DNA of 59,121 nucleotides from Actinomycetes bacterium (GTDB lineage Bacteria > Actinomycetota > Acidimicrobiia > Acidimicrobiales > Ilumatobacteraceae). The stretch lies in NCBI GenBank assembly GCA_025359865.1, contig JANYDH010000161.1:1-59121 (forward strand). The letters run 5' to 3'. The notes under the pieces were generated by a model. The model was not told the origin of the DNA and did not search any database. It saw nothing but the letters and a program-made list of their open reading frames with translations. Below are positions 10,152 to 19,395 of the stretch, piece after piece (position 1 is the first letter of the stretch; each line of letters opens with the position of its first letter). The translations under genes and the position numbers were made by a program.

Positions 10152-10709
10152 ATGCCGGCCTCGGCGCAGCGGATCTTCATAGTCTCCGGCCCCGGTGGGG
10201 TCGGCAAAGGCACCATCGTTCGCGCCCTTGTCGAGCGCGACCCACGTCTTTGGCTGAGCCGTTCGTGGACGACCCGTGAGCGCCGCCCTGGCGAGGCGGC
10301 CGATGCGTACGTTTTTGCCACGACAGTCGAGTTCGAACAGCGGATCGAGCGTGGTGGATTCCTCGAATGGACGAACTTCCTTGGTAACTACTACGGCACT
10401 CCCACGCCCGACCCGACGCCGGGACGAGACCCGGTACTCGAGATCGAAGTCGATGGTGCACGGCAGGTAAAGACGCTCCACCCCGACGCCACCCTCATCT
10501 TCGTACTCCCGCCATCTCGCGAAGAGCAGGCGCGTCGCTTGCGCGGTCGTGGAGATCCCGATGACAAGATCGACCAACGAGTCCGCAAGGCAGAAGAGGA
10601 AGAACCGGTCGGTAGGGCACTCGCCGACTATGTGGTCGTCAACGACGATCTAGGGCGAACGGTCGACGAGATGGTGTCCATCATTCACGCATGCCGTCTG
10701 CGGGATTAG
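10152..10709 (+). CDS. gmk: guanylate kinase
   Basis: 185 residues, phosphorylating GMP to GDP. The P-loop is GPGGVGKGT (near residue 13), followed by SRSWTTRERRPGE, which binds GMP, GGFLEWTNFLGNYYGTP, and the lid region RLRGRGDPDDKIDQRV. The acidic GMP site LEIEVDGARQV is intact. It sits 12 bp after mihF and about 55 bp before rpoZ. Confidence 0.95.
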   Translation: MPASAQRIFIVSGPGGVGKGTIVRALVERDPRLWLSRSWTTRERRPGEAADAYVFATTVEFEQRIERGGFLEWTNFLGNYYGTPTPDPTPGRDPVLEIEVDGARQVKTLHPDATLIFVLPPSREEQARRLRGRGDPDDKIDQRVRKAEEEEPVGRALADYVVVNDDLGRTVDEMVSIIHACRLRD

Positions 10710-10764
10710 CAAGATCCGGGTTGAGTTCCGGTAGGCTGCGTCGCCCGATTGCTAGGAGATCACC

Positions 10765-11082
10765 ATGCAGCGTTCGTACGACACGATGATGAACCCACCG
10801 ATCGAGGAACTGCTCGACCGGGTCGACTCCAAGTTCAGTCTCGTCACGCTTGCTGCGCGACGAGCGCGCCACATCAACTCCTACTTCACCCATCTCGGTG
10901 ATGGTTTGGGCCAGATGGTGCCACCGCAGGTCAGTTCGGTGTCGCGCAAGCCGCTCAGCATCGGCTTCGAGGAAATTGCGGCCGACATGATCGTCCGCAC
11001 GGAGTGGCCCGACGAGGTTGCAGCCGACGCCGAGGTAGACGAAGTCGCTGCCCAAGCTTCCACCGCCGACACGCCCACCTGA
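10765..11082 (+). CDS. rpoZ: RNA polymerase omega subunit
   Basis: 105 residues. NPPIEELLDRVDSKFSLVTLAARRARHINSYF is the omega core that clamps the beta-prime subunit, and KPLSIGFEEIAADMI is the conserved C-terminal helix. An Ala/Asp-rich tail (EVDEVAAQASTADTPT) follows and is probably disordered. AGGAGATCACC directly precedes the ATG, giving a clear ribosome-binding site. The gmk-rpoZ-coaBC order is conserved in bacteria. Confidence 0.95.
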   Translation: MQRSYDTMMNPPIEELLDRVDSKFSLVTLAARRARHINSYFTHLGDGLGQMVPPQVSSVSRKPLSIGFEEIAADMIVRTEWPDEVAADAEVDEVAAQASTADTPT

Positions 11083-11128
11083 TACGCCTACGCCTACGCC
11101 CACGGGTACGAAACGTTCGGCGCTCTCG

Positions 11129-12331
11129 ATGCTCAGTGGTCGGCGGGTCGTCCTCGGTGTCACCGGTGGAATTGCTGCATACAAAGCGGTCGAGGTATGC
11201 CGCCGCCTTGTAGATGCTGGCGTGCATGTGGTGCCGGTGATGACCGCAGGTGCCGAGCATTTCATCGGCCGCACCACGTTGTCGGCGTTGGCCAGCGAGC
11301 CGGTGCAGACCAGTTTGTGGACTGAAACGAGCCCCATCCCGCACACGCTGCTCGGTCAGCAAGCCGATCTCATCCTCATCGTGCCGGCGACTGCTCGGTT
11401 GATCGGTGCCTATGCGGCCGGGCTGTCCACCGACCTGCTTACCAATGTGTTGTTGGCCACGCGGGCGCCGGTGGTCATCTGCCCGGCGATGCACACCGAA
11501 ATGTGGGAGCACCCAGCTGTCCAGCACAATCTCGCCACGTTGCGTCAGCGCGGCGTGTACGTGGTCGAACCCGACGAAGGTCGCCTTGCCGGTGGCGACA
11601 TCGGCCGGGGCCGTCTTGCTGCGCCGGAGCGAATCCTGGCCGAGGTCGAACGGGTCTTGGGCCCGCGAGATCTGTCCGGACTGCATGTCGTCGTCAGCGC
11701 AGGTGGAACGCGAGAGCCGATCGACGCGGTGCGTGTCATCGCCAATCGCAGCAGCGGTAAACAGGGGTACGCCATCGCCGCCGAGGCCTTGTCGCGAGGG
11801 GCGACCGTCAGCATCGTCAGCACGGTCGATCTACCAGTGCCTTGCGGTGCCGTTGTGGTGCGCGTCGACACCGCCGCCCAGATGCACACTGCCATCGCCG
11901 CGCTGGCCGACGACGCTGACATCATCGTGATGGCCGCTGCCGTGGCCGACTTCCGACCGGTGGCGGCCGTCGATGGCAAGATCAAGAAAGAAGCCGGCGT
12001 CCCACAAATCGTGCTCGAACCGACACCCGACATTCTCGCCGCATTGGGTGCCAATAAGCCGGCGGGACAAACCCTCGTCGGGTTCGCTGCCGAGACGAGT
12101 GATCTCCTCGCCAACGCGCAGTCCAAACTCCACCGCAAGCAACTCGATCTCATCGTTGCCAACGATGTCAGCCTGCCTGGCGTCGGTTTCGAGCATGACA
12201 CCAATGCCGTCACTCTGGTGTGCGCGGACGGCCACGTCAGTACGGTCGCGCTCACCGACAAGCGCGCCATCGCGCGTGCAGTGCTGGATAGCGTGTGCCG
12301 CATCCGCACGGGCAATGATTCGGCCGGCTGA
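11129..12331 (+). CDS. coaBC: bifunctional phosphopantothenoylcysteine decarboxylase / synthase
   Basis: 400 residues, carrying out two steps of coenzyme A synthesis: CTP-dependent joining of cysteine to 4'-phosphopantothenate (CoaB, C-terminal) and FMN-dependent decarboxylation (CoaC, N-terminal). The N-terminal flavoprotein domain has [19 protein letters not shown], the decarboxylase motif [13 protein letters not shown] and the [10 protein letters not shown] lid. The CoaB half has [33 protein letters not shown] and KIKKE. Confidence 0.96.
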   Translation: MLSGRRVVLGVTGGIAAYKAVEVCRRLVDAGVHVVPVMTAGAEHFIGRTTLSALASEPVQTSLWTETSPIPHTLLGQQADLILIVPATARLIGAYAAGLSTDLLTNVLLATRAPVVICPAMHTEMWEHPAVQHNLATLRQRGVYVVEPDEGRLAGGDIGRGRLAAPERILAEVERVLGPRDLSGLHVVVSAGGTREPIDAVRVIANRSSGKQGYAIAAEALSRGATVSIVSTVDLPVPCGAVVVRVDTAAQMHTAIAALADDADIIVMAAAVADFRPVAAVDGKIKKEAGVPQIVLEPTPDILAALGANKPAGQTLVGFAAETSDLLANAQSKLHRKQLDLIVANDVSLPGVGFEHDTNAVTLVCADGHVSTVALTDKRAIARAVLDSVCRIRTGNDSAG

Positions 12332-12389
12332 TGCGCGATCGTTGCCCTGTGTTCCATTCATCCATGATCCACCGAGGAGACTCACCCCT

Positions 12390-13586
12390 GTGAGCGCGTA
12401 CACCTTCACATCCGAAAGCGTCACGGAAGGTCATCCCGACAAGATGGCCGATCAGGTCAGCGACGCGGTGCTCGATGCCATTCTCACCGAAGATCCGAAT
12501 GGCCGCGTCGCATGCGAGACGCTGCTCACCACCGGACTCTGCGTCGTCGCCGGCGAGATCACGACCACCGCGTATGTCGACATCCCAAAGCTTGCCCGCG
12601 AAGTGATCAACTCGATCGGCTACGACAACGCCCTGTACGGCTTCGACGGCAACACCTGCGGGGTCATCGTCAGCATCGACGAGCAGAGTCCCGACATCGC
12701 CCAGGGGGTCGACAAGAGCGAAGAGTTGCGTGGAGGCAAGGCGGGCGAAGACTTTCTCAATGGCCAGGGCGCTGGCGACCAGGGGATGATGTTCGGCTAT
12801 GCATGCGATGACACCCCCGACCTCATGCCGCTACCGATCTGGCTCGCCCATCGGTTAGCGGAGCGGTTGTCCGAGGTGCGCAAAGCTGGTTCCGTGCCAT
12901 ATTTGCGCCCGGATGGTAAGACTCAGGTGACGTTCGAGTACGTCGACGGCCGACCCGTCAAACTGGCGCATGTGCTGGTCAGTACGCAGCATCAAGATGG
13001 CATCGACCGCGACACGGTCATTAGGCCCGACCTCATCGAGCAAGTGATCCGGCCGATGGTGCCCGCCGCGTTTGCCAATGATGACTACGACGTCTATGTC
13101 AATCCCACCGGTAAGTTCGTCGTCGGTGGGCCCCATGGCGACACCGGCCTCACCGGCCGCAAGATCATTGTCGACACCTATGGGGGGATGGGCCGCCACG
13201 GTGGCGGCGCGTTCAGTGGCAAGGATCCGAGCAAGGTCGATCGCTCCGCTGCCTATGCCGCACGGTGGGTGGCCAAGCATGTGGTCGCATCGGGTGCCGC
13301 CACGCGCTGCGAGGTACAGGTCGCCTACGCCATCGGCATGGCCCACCCCGTCAGCATTCTGGTCGAGACGTTCGGTACCAACACCGTCGACCCAGAGCGC
13401 ATCGTGCAGGGTGTCCGCGACGTGTTCGACCTGCGACCTGCCGCCATTGTGCGCGACCTCGATCTGAAGCGTCCGATCTACCGCAAGACTGCCGCATATG
13501 GCCACTTCGGACGCGCCTTGCCAGAGTTCACGTGGGAGTCGGTGAATCGTCTCGACGCCTACAAGAGCGCCGTCGGCCTCGGCTGA
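12390..13586 (+). CDS. metK: S-adenosylmethionine synthetase
   Basis: 398 residues making SAM from methionine and ATP. Signatures include [19 protein letters not shown], the [12 protein letters not shown] loop, [33 protein letters not shown] and the second P-loop-like [22 protein letters not shown]. The GTG at 12390 is chosen because GAGGAGA lies about nine bases upstream and [10 protein letters not shown] matches the family N-terminus. Members of this operon supply ATP/GTP and methyl-donor metabolism. Confidence 0.97.
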   Translation: MSAYTFTSESVTEGHPDKMADQVSDAVLDAILTEDPNGRVACETLLTTGLCVVAGEITTTAYVDIPKLAREVINSIGYDNALYGFDGNTCGVIVSIDEQSPDIAQGVDKSEELRGGKAGEDFLNGQGAGDQGMMFGYACDDTPDLMPLPIWLAHRLAERLSEVRKAGSVPYLRPDGKTQVTFEYVDGRPVKLAHVLVSTQHQDGIDRDTVIRPDLIEQVIRPMVPAAFANDDYDVYVNPTGKFVVGGPHGDTGLTGRKIIVDTYGGMGRHGGGAFSGKDPSKVDRSAAYAARWVAKHVVASGAATRCEVQVAYAIGMAHPVSILVETFGTNTVDPERIVQGVRDVFDLRPAAIVRDLDLKRPIYRKTAAYGHFGRALPEFTWESVNRLDAYKSAVGLG

Positions 13587-13593
13587 TCCCGCG

Positions 13594-15348
13594 ATGCCAG
13601 GCGGTTCCGCGAACGCCGCCCCGCTGCTCACGGCAACGGTTCTGCCCGACCTGACCGGTCTCGACAAGACCTTCGACTACCTCATCCCCGAGACGCTACG
13701 CAGCCGTGTCGCTCCTGGTTCTGTGGTGCGCATCTCGTTGGCCGGCCGACGCATCGGCGGCTGGGTGCTGCGTGTCGGTGAACCGGCAAACGATGTTCCT
13801 CTCGAGCGACTCGTCGATCTGGCGTCCTGGTCGGGAATCGGTCCCGCGCCAGAGATCATCTCGCTTGCCAGGTGGGCGGCGATCCGTTGGGGTGTCGGCC
13901 GGTTGCGTCCGTTCCTCGTCAGTGCCGGCCCGCCGACCATGGTGCGTGCCCTCTCCGCGCCGCGAGTGCACGGGCCAATGGCACGCGCCGATGCAGATCA
14001 CGGCGCCCGGCGGTTGCTCGGCGATGGTGGCGGAGTCCTGCGAGTTCCGCCTAGTAGCGACTTGCTACCGGTAGTACTGGCTGCGGCCGAGCGCGGCAGT
14101 GTGCTCGTGATCCATCCGCACCACGGCGAGTCCCGGCTCCTGGCTGCAGCAGTGCGTGGTCGGGGTCTTTCTGTGGCTGTGTATCCGGACGACTGGGCGC
14201 TGGCGGCCGCCGGTGTCGACGTGGTGATCGGTGGCCGGTCTGCCGTCTGGGCGACATGTGCCCCTGCGTCGATCGTTGTACTCGATGAACACGACGAGGC
14301 GCTTCAGGAACAACGCAGCCCTACCTGGCATGCACGCGATGTTGCCATCGAGCGGGCAAGCCGGAAAGCGGTTCCCTGCCTGTTGGTATCACCATGTCCG
14401 ACGGTCTCTGCGCTCGCCTGGTCTGGGAAACGGTGGATGCGACCTGCAGCCGGGGTCGAGCGAGAAGGCTGGCCGATCGTCGAGGTGGTTGACCGTACCG
14501 ACGAAGAACCGTGGCGTCGGTCGCTACTCACCTCGTCGCTCATCGCGGCGTTGCGTGACCACACCAAGCGCGTTGTCTGCGTGCACAACACACCAGGGCG
14601 GGCCCGGCTGTCGGCGTGTCGTTCGTGTCGTTCGCTCATCGTGTGTGAACGGTGCTCTGCGTCGCTGCAACAGGTAGATGACGGATCGCTGGTCTGTCGG
14701 CGGTGCGGTACCGTTCGGCCGCCGGTGTGTCAGCGGTGTGGCAGCGGTGCATTGGCCACTGTGCGACCGGGGATCACGAGGTTGCGTGAGGAACTGCAAG
14801 CCGCGGCGAATCGTCCAGTTGTTGCGGTCACGGGGCGTTCCGACGATCAACTCCCGGCCGCCGACGTGTTCGTCGGCACCGAGGCAGTGCTGCATCGGGT
14901 ACACGAGGCCGATGTCGTGGCATTTCTCGACATCGATGCCGAACTGCTGGCACCGCGCTACCGAGCCGCCGAGCAGGCGTTCGCCCTACTCGTTCGGGCG
15001 GCCCGCCTGCTCGGCCCGCGACACCGCGGTGGTCGTTTGCTCGTGCAAACGTTCGTGCCCCATCATGATGTCATCCAAGCCGCGTTGTTGGCCGACCCGG
15101 GCCGGCTGGCAAAGACCGAGGCGGCGCGACGGCGCGATCTGTCGCTTCCGCCATTCGGTGCGCTTGCCGTGGTCAGCGGTGTGGGTGCAGACGAATTCGT
15201 TGGCGCAACGGGCCTCGCCTCGGCTCGAGATGGTGACGTGTTTCTCGTTCGAGCTGAGGACTGGTCGACGCTGGGTACGGCACTCGCCACAACGCCTCGC
15301 CTTAAGACCGCCCGCATTCGCGTCGAGGTCGATCCGCCCCGTCGCTGA
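13594..15348 (+). CDS. priA: PriA-type primosomal protein N' lacking helicase motifs
   Basis: 584 residues resembling PriA, the replication restart factor that recognises stalled forks. The N-terminal DNA-binding domain (DLTGLDKTFDYLIPE, VRISLAGRRIGGWVL) and the paired zinc ribbons (CRSCRSLIVCERC, CRRCGTVRPPVCQRCG) are intact. There is no Walker A P-loop and the DEAH box position reads VLDEHDEAL, so ATPase activity is unlikely. This degenerate form is usual in actinobacteria and is not a sign of decay. Confidence 0.9.
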   Translation: MPGGSANAAPLLTATVLPDLTGLDKTFDYLIPETLRSRVAPGSVVRISLAGRRIGGWVLRVGEPANDVPLERLVDLASWSGIGPAPEIISLARWAAIRWGVGRLRPFLVSAGPPTMVRALSAPRVHGPMARADADHGARRLLGDGGGVLRVPPSSDLLPVVLAAAERGSVLVIHPHHGESRLLAAAVRGRGLSVAVYPDDWALAAAGVDVVIGGRSAVWATCAPASIVVLDEHDEALQEQRSPTWHARDVAIERASRKAVPCLLVSPCPTVSALAWSGKRWMRPAAGVEREGWPIVEVVDRTDEEPWRRSLLTSSLIAALRDHTKRVVCVHNTPGRARLSACRSCRSLIVCERCSASLQQVDDGSLVCRRCGTVRPPVCQRCGSGALATVRPGITRLREELQAAANRPVVAVTGRSDDQLPAADVFVGTEAVLHRVHEADVVAFLDIDAELLAPRYRAAEQAFALLVRAARLLGPRHRGGRLLVQTFVPHHDVIQAALLADPGRLAKTEAARRRDLSLPPFGALAVVSGVGADEFVGATGLASARDGDVFLVRAEDWSTLGTALATTPRLKTARIRVEVDPPRR

Positions 15349-15389
15349 GCTGGCCTGCGGCGGTGTTAGAAGCGGGCTTGGTTCCCGCT

Positions 15390-15977
15390 TCAGTGAACGC
15401 GAAGGACGCGAAAACCCGCCCCGATTGCGACTCGATCGGTCGGGTGGCCGTGTTCGCTCAGCCAACGTTGCAGGGAATCGGCGCCAAGATGCTTCTGCAC
15501 CACGAGGTGTGCTTCTGCGCCCGGAGCGAGCCGTCCGAGCCAATTCAGGAGAAGTTCGTGGAGCGCAGGCTTGCCGATCCTGATCGGCGGATTGCTCCAC
15601 AGTCCCTGGAACGCCAGATCATCGGGCACATCTTCTGGTGCGACGACGCGCACATTGGTGATCGCGTTTCGCTCCGCGTTCGCCGTGCAGAGTTCACGCG
15701 CCCGGCGGTTCACATCGACCGCCCACACGGTGGCGTCAGGCGAGCGGCGGGCCATCGTGAGCGCGATCGCCCCGGTACCGCATCCGAGGTCGACTAGGTC
15801 CCCTTCGCAAGGCGGTGCCGGTGCGGAGATCAAAAGCAGCTTGGTGCCGCTGTCGACGCTGCCGTACCCGAACACACCGCGATCCGTCATCAGCCGGAGT
15901 TGCCCGTCGGGGAGCGACCAGACCACCTCGACCGGCTCAGAGGCAGTGGACGGATCGTGATCGAAGTAGTGCGTCAT
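15390..15977 (-). CDS. class I SAM methyltransferase, RsmC/RlmG-like
   Basis: 195 residues. LVDLGCGTGAIALTMARRSP is SAM motif I, WAVDVNRRARELCTANAERN motif II, and WSNPPIRIGKPALHELLLNW is the NPP catalytic motif of N-methyltransferases acting on guanine or adenine in rRNA. The YFDHDPSTASEP and GVFGYGSVDSGTKLLL segments match the single-domain RsmC/RlmG-type proteins. I placed the start at the ATG at 15977; the open frame continues far upstream over the acyl-CoA synthetase gene but is antisense to it. Probable substrate is 16S or 23S rRNA; exact base unknown. Confidence 0.88.
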   Translation of the reverse strand: MTHYFDHDPSTASEPVEVVWSLPDGQLRLMTDRGVFGYGSVDSGTKLLLISAPAPPCEGDLVDLGCGTGAIALTMARRSPDATVWAVDVNRRARELCTANAERNAITNVRVVAPEDVPDDLAFQGLWSNPPIRIGKPALHELLLNWLGRLAPGAEAHLVVQKHLGADSLQRWLSEHGHPTDRVAIGAGFRVLRVH

Positions 15978-16055
15978 CAGCCCGGCATCCTGCCAGATTG
16001 AGGGGTGCTGCGCCGTACGACGACACAGTTGAAGCGGTTGCCGTAGTCTACGACG

Positions 16056-17615
16056 ATGAAGGAACTCATCTACCACCGTCTGCTGCTGCCCGCCATCTCG
16101 CGCCATGCAGATCGGGCTTGCGCAACCAATGCCGTGTCCGGCGTGAGCACTACGTATGCGCAACACTTCGAGCGTGTGACCCGCCTGATCGGTGGCCTGC
16201 AGAGCCTGGGTGTGGGGCGCAGCGACCGGTTTGCGGTGATGACGCTCAACTCGCTCGAGTACCTCGAGCTGTATCACGCATCGTTTCTCGGCGGTGGTGT
16301 GATCAACCCGCTCAACCTGCGGTTCGCACCGAAGGAGCTTGCGTACGTCTTGCGTGATTCCGGCACCAAGGTGTGCTTCGTCGATGGCTTCTTCGCCGCG
16401 ATGATCGACTCGGTCAAAGAAGAATCCGGTATCGAGCACGTGGTACTCGTCGGGCAGGGCGATGTCGCGCACACCGTCACCTACGACGACCTGCTCGCGT
16501 CGGCGACTCCGGTGGTCCCTGATGAGGGTGAGGAGACCGACCCCGTCGTACTCATGTACACCGGCGGCACCACCGGGATGCCGAAGGGTGTGCTCCTCGA
16601 CCAGCGTGCTGAAACGCTCAACTTGTACCACGTGCTGATGACGCTGCAATTCGGCCGCGACACGGTCAACTTGTTGCAGACGCCGATGTTTCACGCGGCA
16701 TCGATGTTCGGAGTGCTCGGCGGACCGGCGATGGGTGCCCATACGGTGATCCAGCCGATGTTCGATCCGGTCGGGGTGATGAACACGGTCGAGGCATATC
16801 AGCCGACGATGACGGTGATGGTGCCCACCATGATCGGGCTCACCATGGCCCACCCCGAGTTTCGTCCGAGTGGGTTGGCGAGTTTCACCGACCTCGTCTA
16901 TGGGGCATCGCCGATGCCTCAGGCGCTGCTCGAAAAGGTGCTTGGTCTGTACCCGGAGATGAACATCTGGCAGGGCTACGGAATGACCGAGAGCTCGAGC
17001 GTGATCACGTTGCTCGGGCCCGACGAGCATCGCCGAGGTGGACCGTACCTGCGCTCGGCGGGCATGCCGATGCCGGGTGTGGTGCTCTCTGTCCAGGACG
17101 ACGCTGGAACCCTGCTTCCGGTGGGCGAGACAGGTGAGGTGTGCGTCCGGTCCGGTAACTACATGATCGAATACTGGAACAAGCCCGAGGCAACGACCGA
17201 GGTCTTCCGCGACGATTGGTATCACACCGGCGACGCCGGTTATCTCGATGCCGACGGCTACCTGTATCTCGTCGACCGTGTGAAGGACATGATCGTCACG
17301 GGCGGCGAGAATGTGTACTCGTCGGAAGTGGAGAACGCGCTTGCCAGCCATCCGGCAGTGCAACAGGTGGCGGTCATCGGGATTCCGAGCGAGAAGTGGG
17401 GCGAAGCGGTCCACGCGATCGTGGTGTTGAAGCCCAACGCGACAGCCACGGCCGATGAGTTGATCGAGCATGCACGTCAATCGATTGCCGGGTACAAGGT
17501 GCCGAAAGGCATCGACTTCCGAGCAGACCCGTTGCCGCTGTCGGGTGCGATGAAGGTGCTGAAGAAAGACCTCCGGGCACCGTTTTGGGCGGGACATGAA
17601 CGCAAGGTCAACTGA
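16056..17615 (+). CDS. AMP-dependent acyl-CoA synthetase / ligase
   Basis: 519 residues of the ANL superfamily. Core motifs: VLMYTGGTTGMPKGVLL (P-loop), the WQGYGMTESSS aromatic-TE motif, WYHTGDAGYLDADGYLYLVDRVKDMIVTGGENVYSSEVENAL (hinge and adenylation signature), and the C-terminal catalytic Lys region PLSGAMKVLKKDLR. It activates a carboxylic acid as acyl-AMP and then as the CoA thioester, most likely a fatty or aromatic acid. Divergently transcribed from the methyltransferase with about 80 bp between them. Substrate cannot be called. Confidence 0.92.
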   Translation: MKELIYHRLLLPAISRHADRACATNAVSGVSTTYAQHFERVTRLIGGLQSLGVGRSDRFAVMTLNSLEYLELYHASFLGGGVINPLNLRFAPKELAYVLRDSGTKVCFVDGFFAAMIDSVKEESGIEHVVLVGQGDVAHTVTYDDLLASATPVVPDEGEETDPVVLMYTGGTTGMPKGVLLDQRAETLNLYHVLMTLQFGRDTVNLLQTPMFHAASMFGVLGGPAMGAHTVIQPMFDPVGVMNTVEAYQPTMTVMVPTMIGLTMAHPEFRPSGLASFTDLVYGASPMPQALLEKVLGLYPEMNIWQGYGMTESSSVITLLGPDEHRRGGPYLRSAGMPMPGVVLSVQDDAGTLLPVGETGEVCVRSGNYMIEYWNKPEATTEVFRDDWYHTGDAGYLDADGYLYLVDRVKDMIVTGGENVYSSEVENALASHPAVQQVAVIGIPSEKWGEAVHAIVVLKPNATATADELIEHARQSIAGYKVPKGIDFRADPLPLSGAMKVLKKDLRAPFWAGHERKVN

Positions 17616-17646
17616 ACTCGGCTGCGACTCGAACAGCTGCGCTGAC

Positions 17647-17695
17647 TTTTGGCGTTGGGCTGTTGTCAACAGGTTGTCGCAATATGTGGGTGGGG
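17647..17695 (-). repeat. interspersed palindromic repeat, copy 1
   Basis: Reverse-oriented copy of the element also at 18086-18146 and 18437-18496. The shared core is GCGACAnCCTGTTGnCAACA followed by the block CCCAACnCCAAA. The TGTTG-N-CAACA dyad is at its centre. It begins about 30 bp past the acyl-CoA synthetase stop. Confidence 0.75.
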
Positions 17696-17823
17696 TTGGC
17701 GGTACCCGGTCCCGATCCCGATCCCGACCGTGCGGTGGCGCTGCAGCGTGAACGTTCGTTGCATGATAGGCGGGCGTGGTGGAAGTCTGCATCAGCGACC
17801 ACGACGGCTGTGCGGGCAGGATC

Positions 17824-17934
17824 GCGTCGAGTTTCATGTCGCCAGCGCCGATAACTCGACGCGACTCCTCCCGGGAAGGCGTGACGGGCAGGATCGCGTC
17901 GAGTTTCATGTCGCCGGCCCGGATAACTCGACGC
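17824..17934 (+). repeat. two tandem hairpin units, 72-bp period
   Basis: Each unit holds a perfect 10-bp inverted repeat GCGTCGAGTT...AACTCGACGC (17824-17833 with 17853-17862; 17896-17905 with 17925-17934), separated by a 19-bp loop that is itself nearly conserved. The units repeat at exactly 72 bp. Both could fold as DNA or RNA hairpins. Confidence 0.8.
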
Positions 17935-18085
17935 GACTCGGCAGCGCAACAACGGGTAGGCCCGGCGGGCGGGCTGTCAGTCGCCGATGTTGAGCCGACG
18001 TTGAGCCGACTTCTGCGGCACAACCATCAGTTCAGCAACGACCATGACACCGTTGCCGACAACACGACCAGACGGCCAACCTCAC

Positions 18086-18146
18086 CCACCACACCACCAC
18101 ACAGCATTGTGCGACAGCCTGTCGACAGCAGCCCAACACCAAAGAT
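18086..18146 (+). repeat. interspersed palindromic repeat, copy 2
   Basis: Forward copy, with GCGACAGCCTGTCGACAGCA followed by CCCAACACCAAAGATC. It is preceded by a CCACACCACCACACA-type stretch also seen before copy 3. Confidence 0.75.
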
Positions 18147-18322
18147 CGGGTAGTGCGACGTGGAGTCGCGAAGTGCAGAACGAGATGGCACTTTCGCGCG
18201 TTGTGTTCGTCACTTCGCCCGTGGCTGCACATCGGCGGGCTGAGGTGGTGGCACGCGCGGCTGAGAGGAAGTCAGCAGGGGACCGGGTCTACGCCGTGGC
18301 GAGGTCGAATCGCCGATCGCAA

Positions 18323-18394
18323 CGACACGTGGAGGCACGTGTCGCTACGTGTCGCTACGTGTCGCTACGTAGCCACACGTGACTCCACGTGTCG
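18323..18394 (+). repeat. 28-bp inverted repeat forming a very long hairpin, with 10-bp tandem repeats in it
   Basis: Arms 18323-18350 and 18367-18394 pair at 26 of 28 positions around a 16-nt loop. The 10-mer GTCGCTACGT occurs three times in tandem at 18341-18370, spanning the arm and the loop. CACGTG boxes recur in both arms. No T-tract follows, so it is not a standard terminator. Confidence 0.85.
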
Positions 18395-18436
18395 AGCTCG
18401 CCACACCACTCACATCAGCGAGGTCGGGCCGGGGTG

Positions 18437-18496
18437 CCGCCACACCACACCCATATTTTGCGACAGCCTGTTGGCAACAACCCAACGCCAAAGATC
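18437..18496 (+). repeat. interspersed palindromic repeat, copy 3
   Basis: Forward copy with GCGACAGCCTGTTGGCAACA then CCCAACGCCAAAGATC. It ends at the stop of the small minus-strand zinc-binding-like ORF, where it could act as a transcript end. Confidence 0.75.
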
Positions 18497-18728
18497 ACCC
18501 CTCTGCTGTGTCCTGCGCGAGGAGTGCCGTTGCCGGGTAGCGGCATGCTCCATGGTGGTAGGTCATCTTCTTGTCGACAAGAACTGAGGCGATCGGCTCA
18601 CCGACGGCGAACCGCTGACTGCAGGTGGCGCACGTACCGCTGTACTTCGCAGGCATCGTCGGTTCGGCGCCAACAGCACCAAAGTCGTCGTCGCCGCCTC
18701 GTGTTCGATTAACGTTCATCTTCGCCAT
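18495..18728 (-). CDS. small protein with putative zinc-binding Cys/His motif
   Basis: About 77 residues from the ATG at 18728. The C-terminal part MPAKYSGTCATCSQRFAVG...MTYHHGAC has CxxC and HHxxC spacing suggestive of one zinc site, resembling short actinobacterial treble-clef or PARP-type finger proteins. The N-terminal part is low complexity, rich in Gly and Asp. Function not recognised. The downstream palindromic repeat begins at its stop codon. Confidence 0.5.
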   Translation of the reverse strand: MAKMNVNRTRGGDDDFGAVGAEPTMPAKYSGTCATCSQRFAVGEPIASVLVDKKMTYHHGACRYPATALLAQDTAEG

Positions 18729-18816
18729 TGGCCAAGTCTTACACCACCCCACACCCCTTGTAAGACGCCACGTTGGTTGAGGATGGGAGCTCCGCGGCTG
18801 GGTCTAGATTGAGCTG

Positions 18817-19395
18817 GTGGTGACGCAGAGATCGACCGGGGCGCTCGACAGCGCAGCCTGGCCCGCGTTCGCAGACTTGGTGGAGCACTGCGACGCGTTC
18901 CCGAGTGGCTGCTGGTGCATGGCGTTCCATTCGGAGGGAGTCGCCAATGGAGCCGACCACGCCGCCGTCAACCGTGAGCGCAAGCAGGCCCGGGTGGTCG
19001 CAGGGACGGCGCACGCCGCGCTCGTGTTCGAGGCCGATGACTGTGTGGGTTGGTGTCAGTTCGGACAATCAGATGAGTTGCCGAGGATCAAGGGTCGAGC
19101 GGCGTACGAGCGGACACTCACGGGGTTGCCGGATTGGCGTATTGCTTGCTGCTTCGTGGCCAAGGGTCACCGCCGCCAGGGTGTAGCGAAGGCTGCTCTC
19201 GGGGGCGCCCTAGATCTGATTGCGGGGCTCGGCGGTGGAACGGTCGAGGGGTATCCCGAGCCCGCTGGTTCAGTTTCGGCTGGATTTTTGTTCAACGGGG
19301 CGTTGTCGACCTACGAGCAGCTGGGATTCACCCGGGACCGGATGATCGGGAAACATCGCTGGGTGGTCACTCGTTTCGTCGAACCGATCGACTGA
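18817..19395 (+). CDS. GNAT family N-acetyltransferase
   Basis: 192 residues from a GTG start. The acetyl-CoA site is visible as CCFVAKGHRRQGVAKAALGGAL (the R/Q-x-x-G-x-A motif), followed by YPEPAGSVSAGFLFNGALSTYEQLGFTR, the usual C-terminal beta strand and helix. The Cys-rich segment FPSGCWCMAFH near residue 30 is typical of a subfamily found widely in actinobacteria. Acceptor substrate unknown. First intact gene of the accessory island; no operon partner. Confidence 0.82.
   Translation: MVTQRSTGALDSAAWPAFADLVEHCDAFPSGCWCMAFHSEGVANGADHAAVNRERKQARVVAGTAHAALVFEADDCVGWCQFGQSDELPRIKGRAAYERTLTGLPDWRIACCFVAKGHRRQGVAKAALGGALDLIAGLGGGTVEGYPEPAGSVSAGFLFNGALSTYEQLGFTRDRMIGKHRWVVTRFVEPID

Larger units (their letters stand above)
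17616..18494. other. gene-free, repeat-rich intergenic region
   Basis: I see no coding sequence with family resemblance here. The 880 bp hold three copies of an interspersed palindromic repeat, two tandem hairpin units and one very long hairpin (listed separately). It marks the boundary between conserved core genes and the accessory island. Confidence 0.7.

Noticed and set aside
13594-15348. Decayed priA because the helicase motifs are missing
   Set aside because: Loss of Walker A and B is normal in actinobacterial PriA, and the zinc-binding cysteines are intact.
15978-18023. Upstream extension of the RsmC-like frame to 877 residues on the minus strand
   Set aside because: The extension is antisense to the well-supported acyl-CoA synthetase and is Arg/His-rich with no motif; only the first ATG-started 195 residues are real.
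17647-18496. CRISPR array
   Set aside because: The repeats are three, irregularly spaced and in both orientations, with no uniform spacers and no cas genes nearby.
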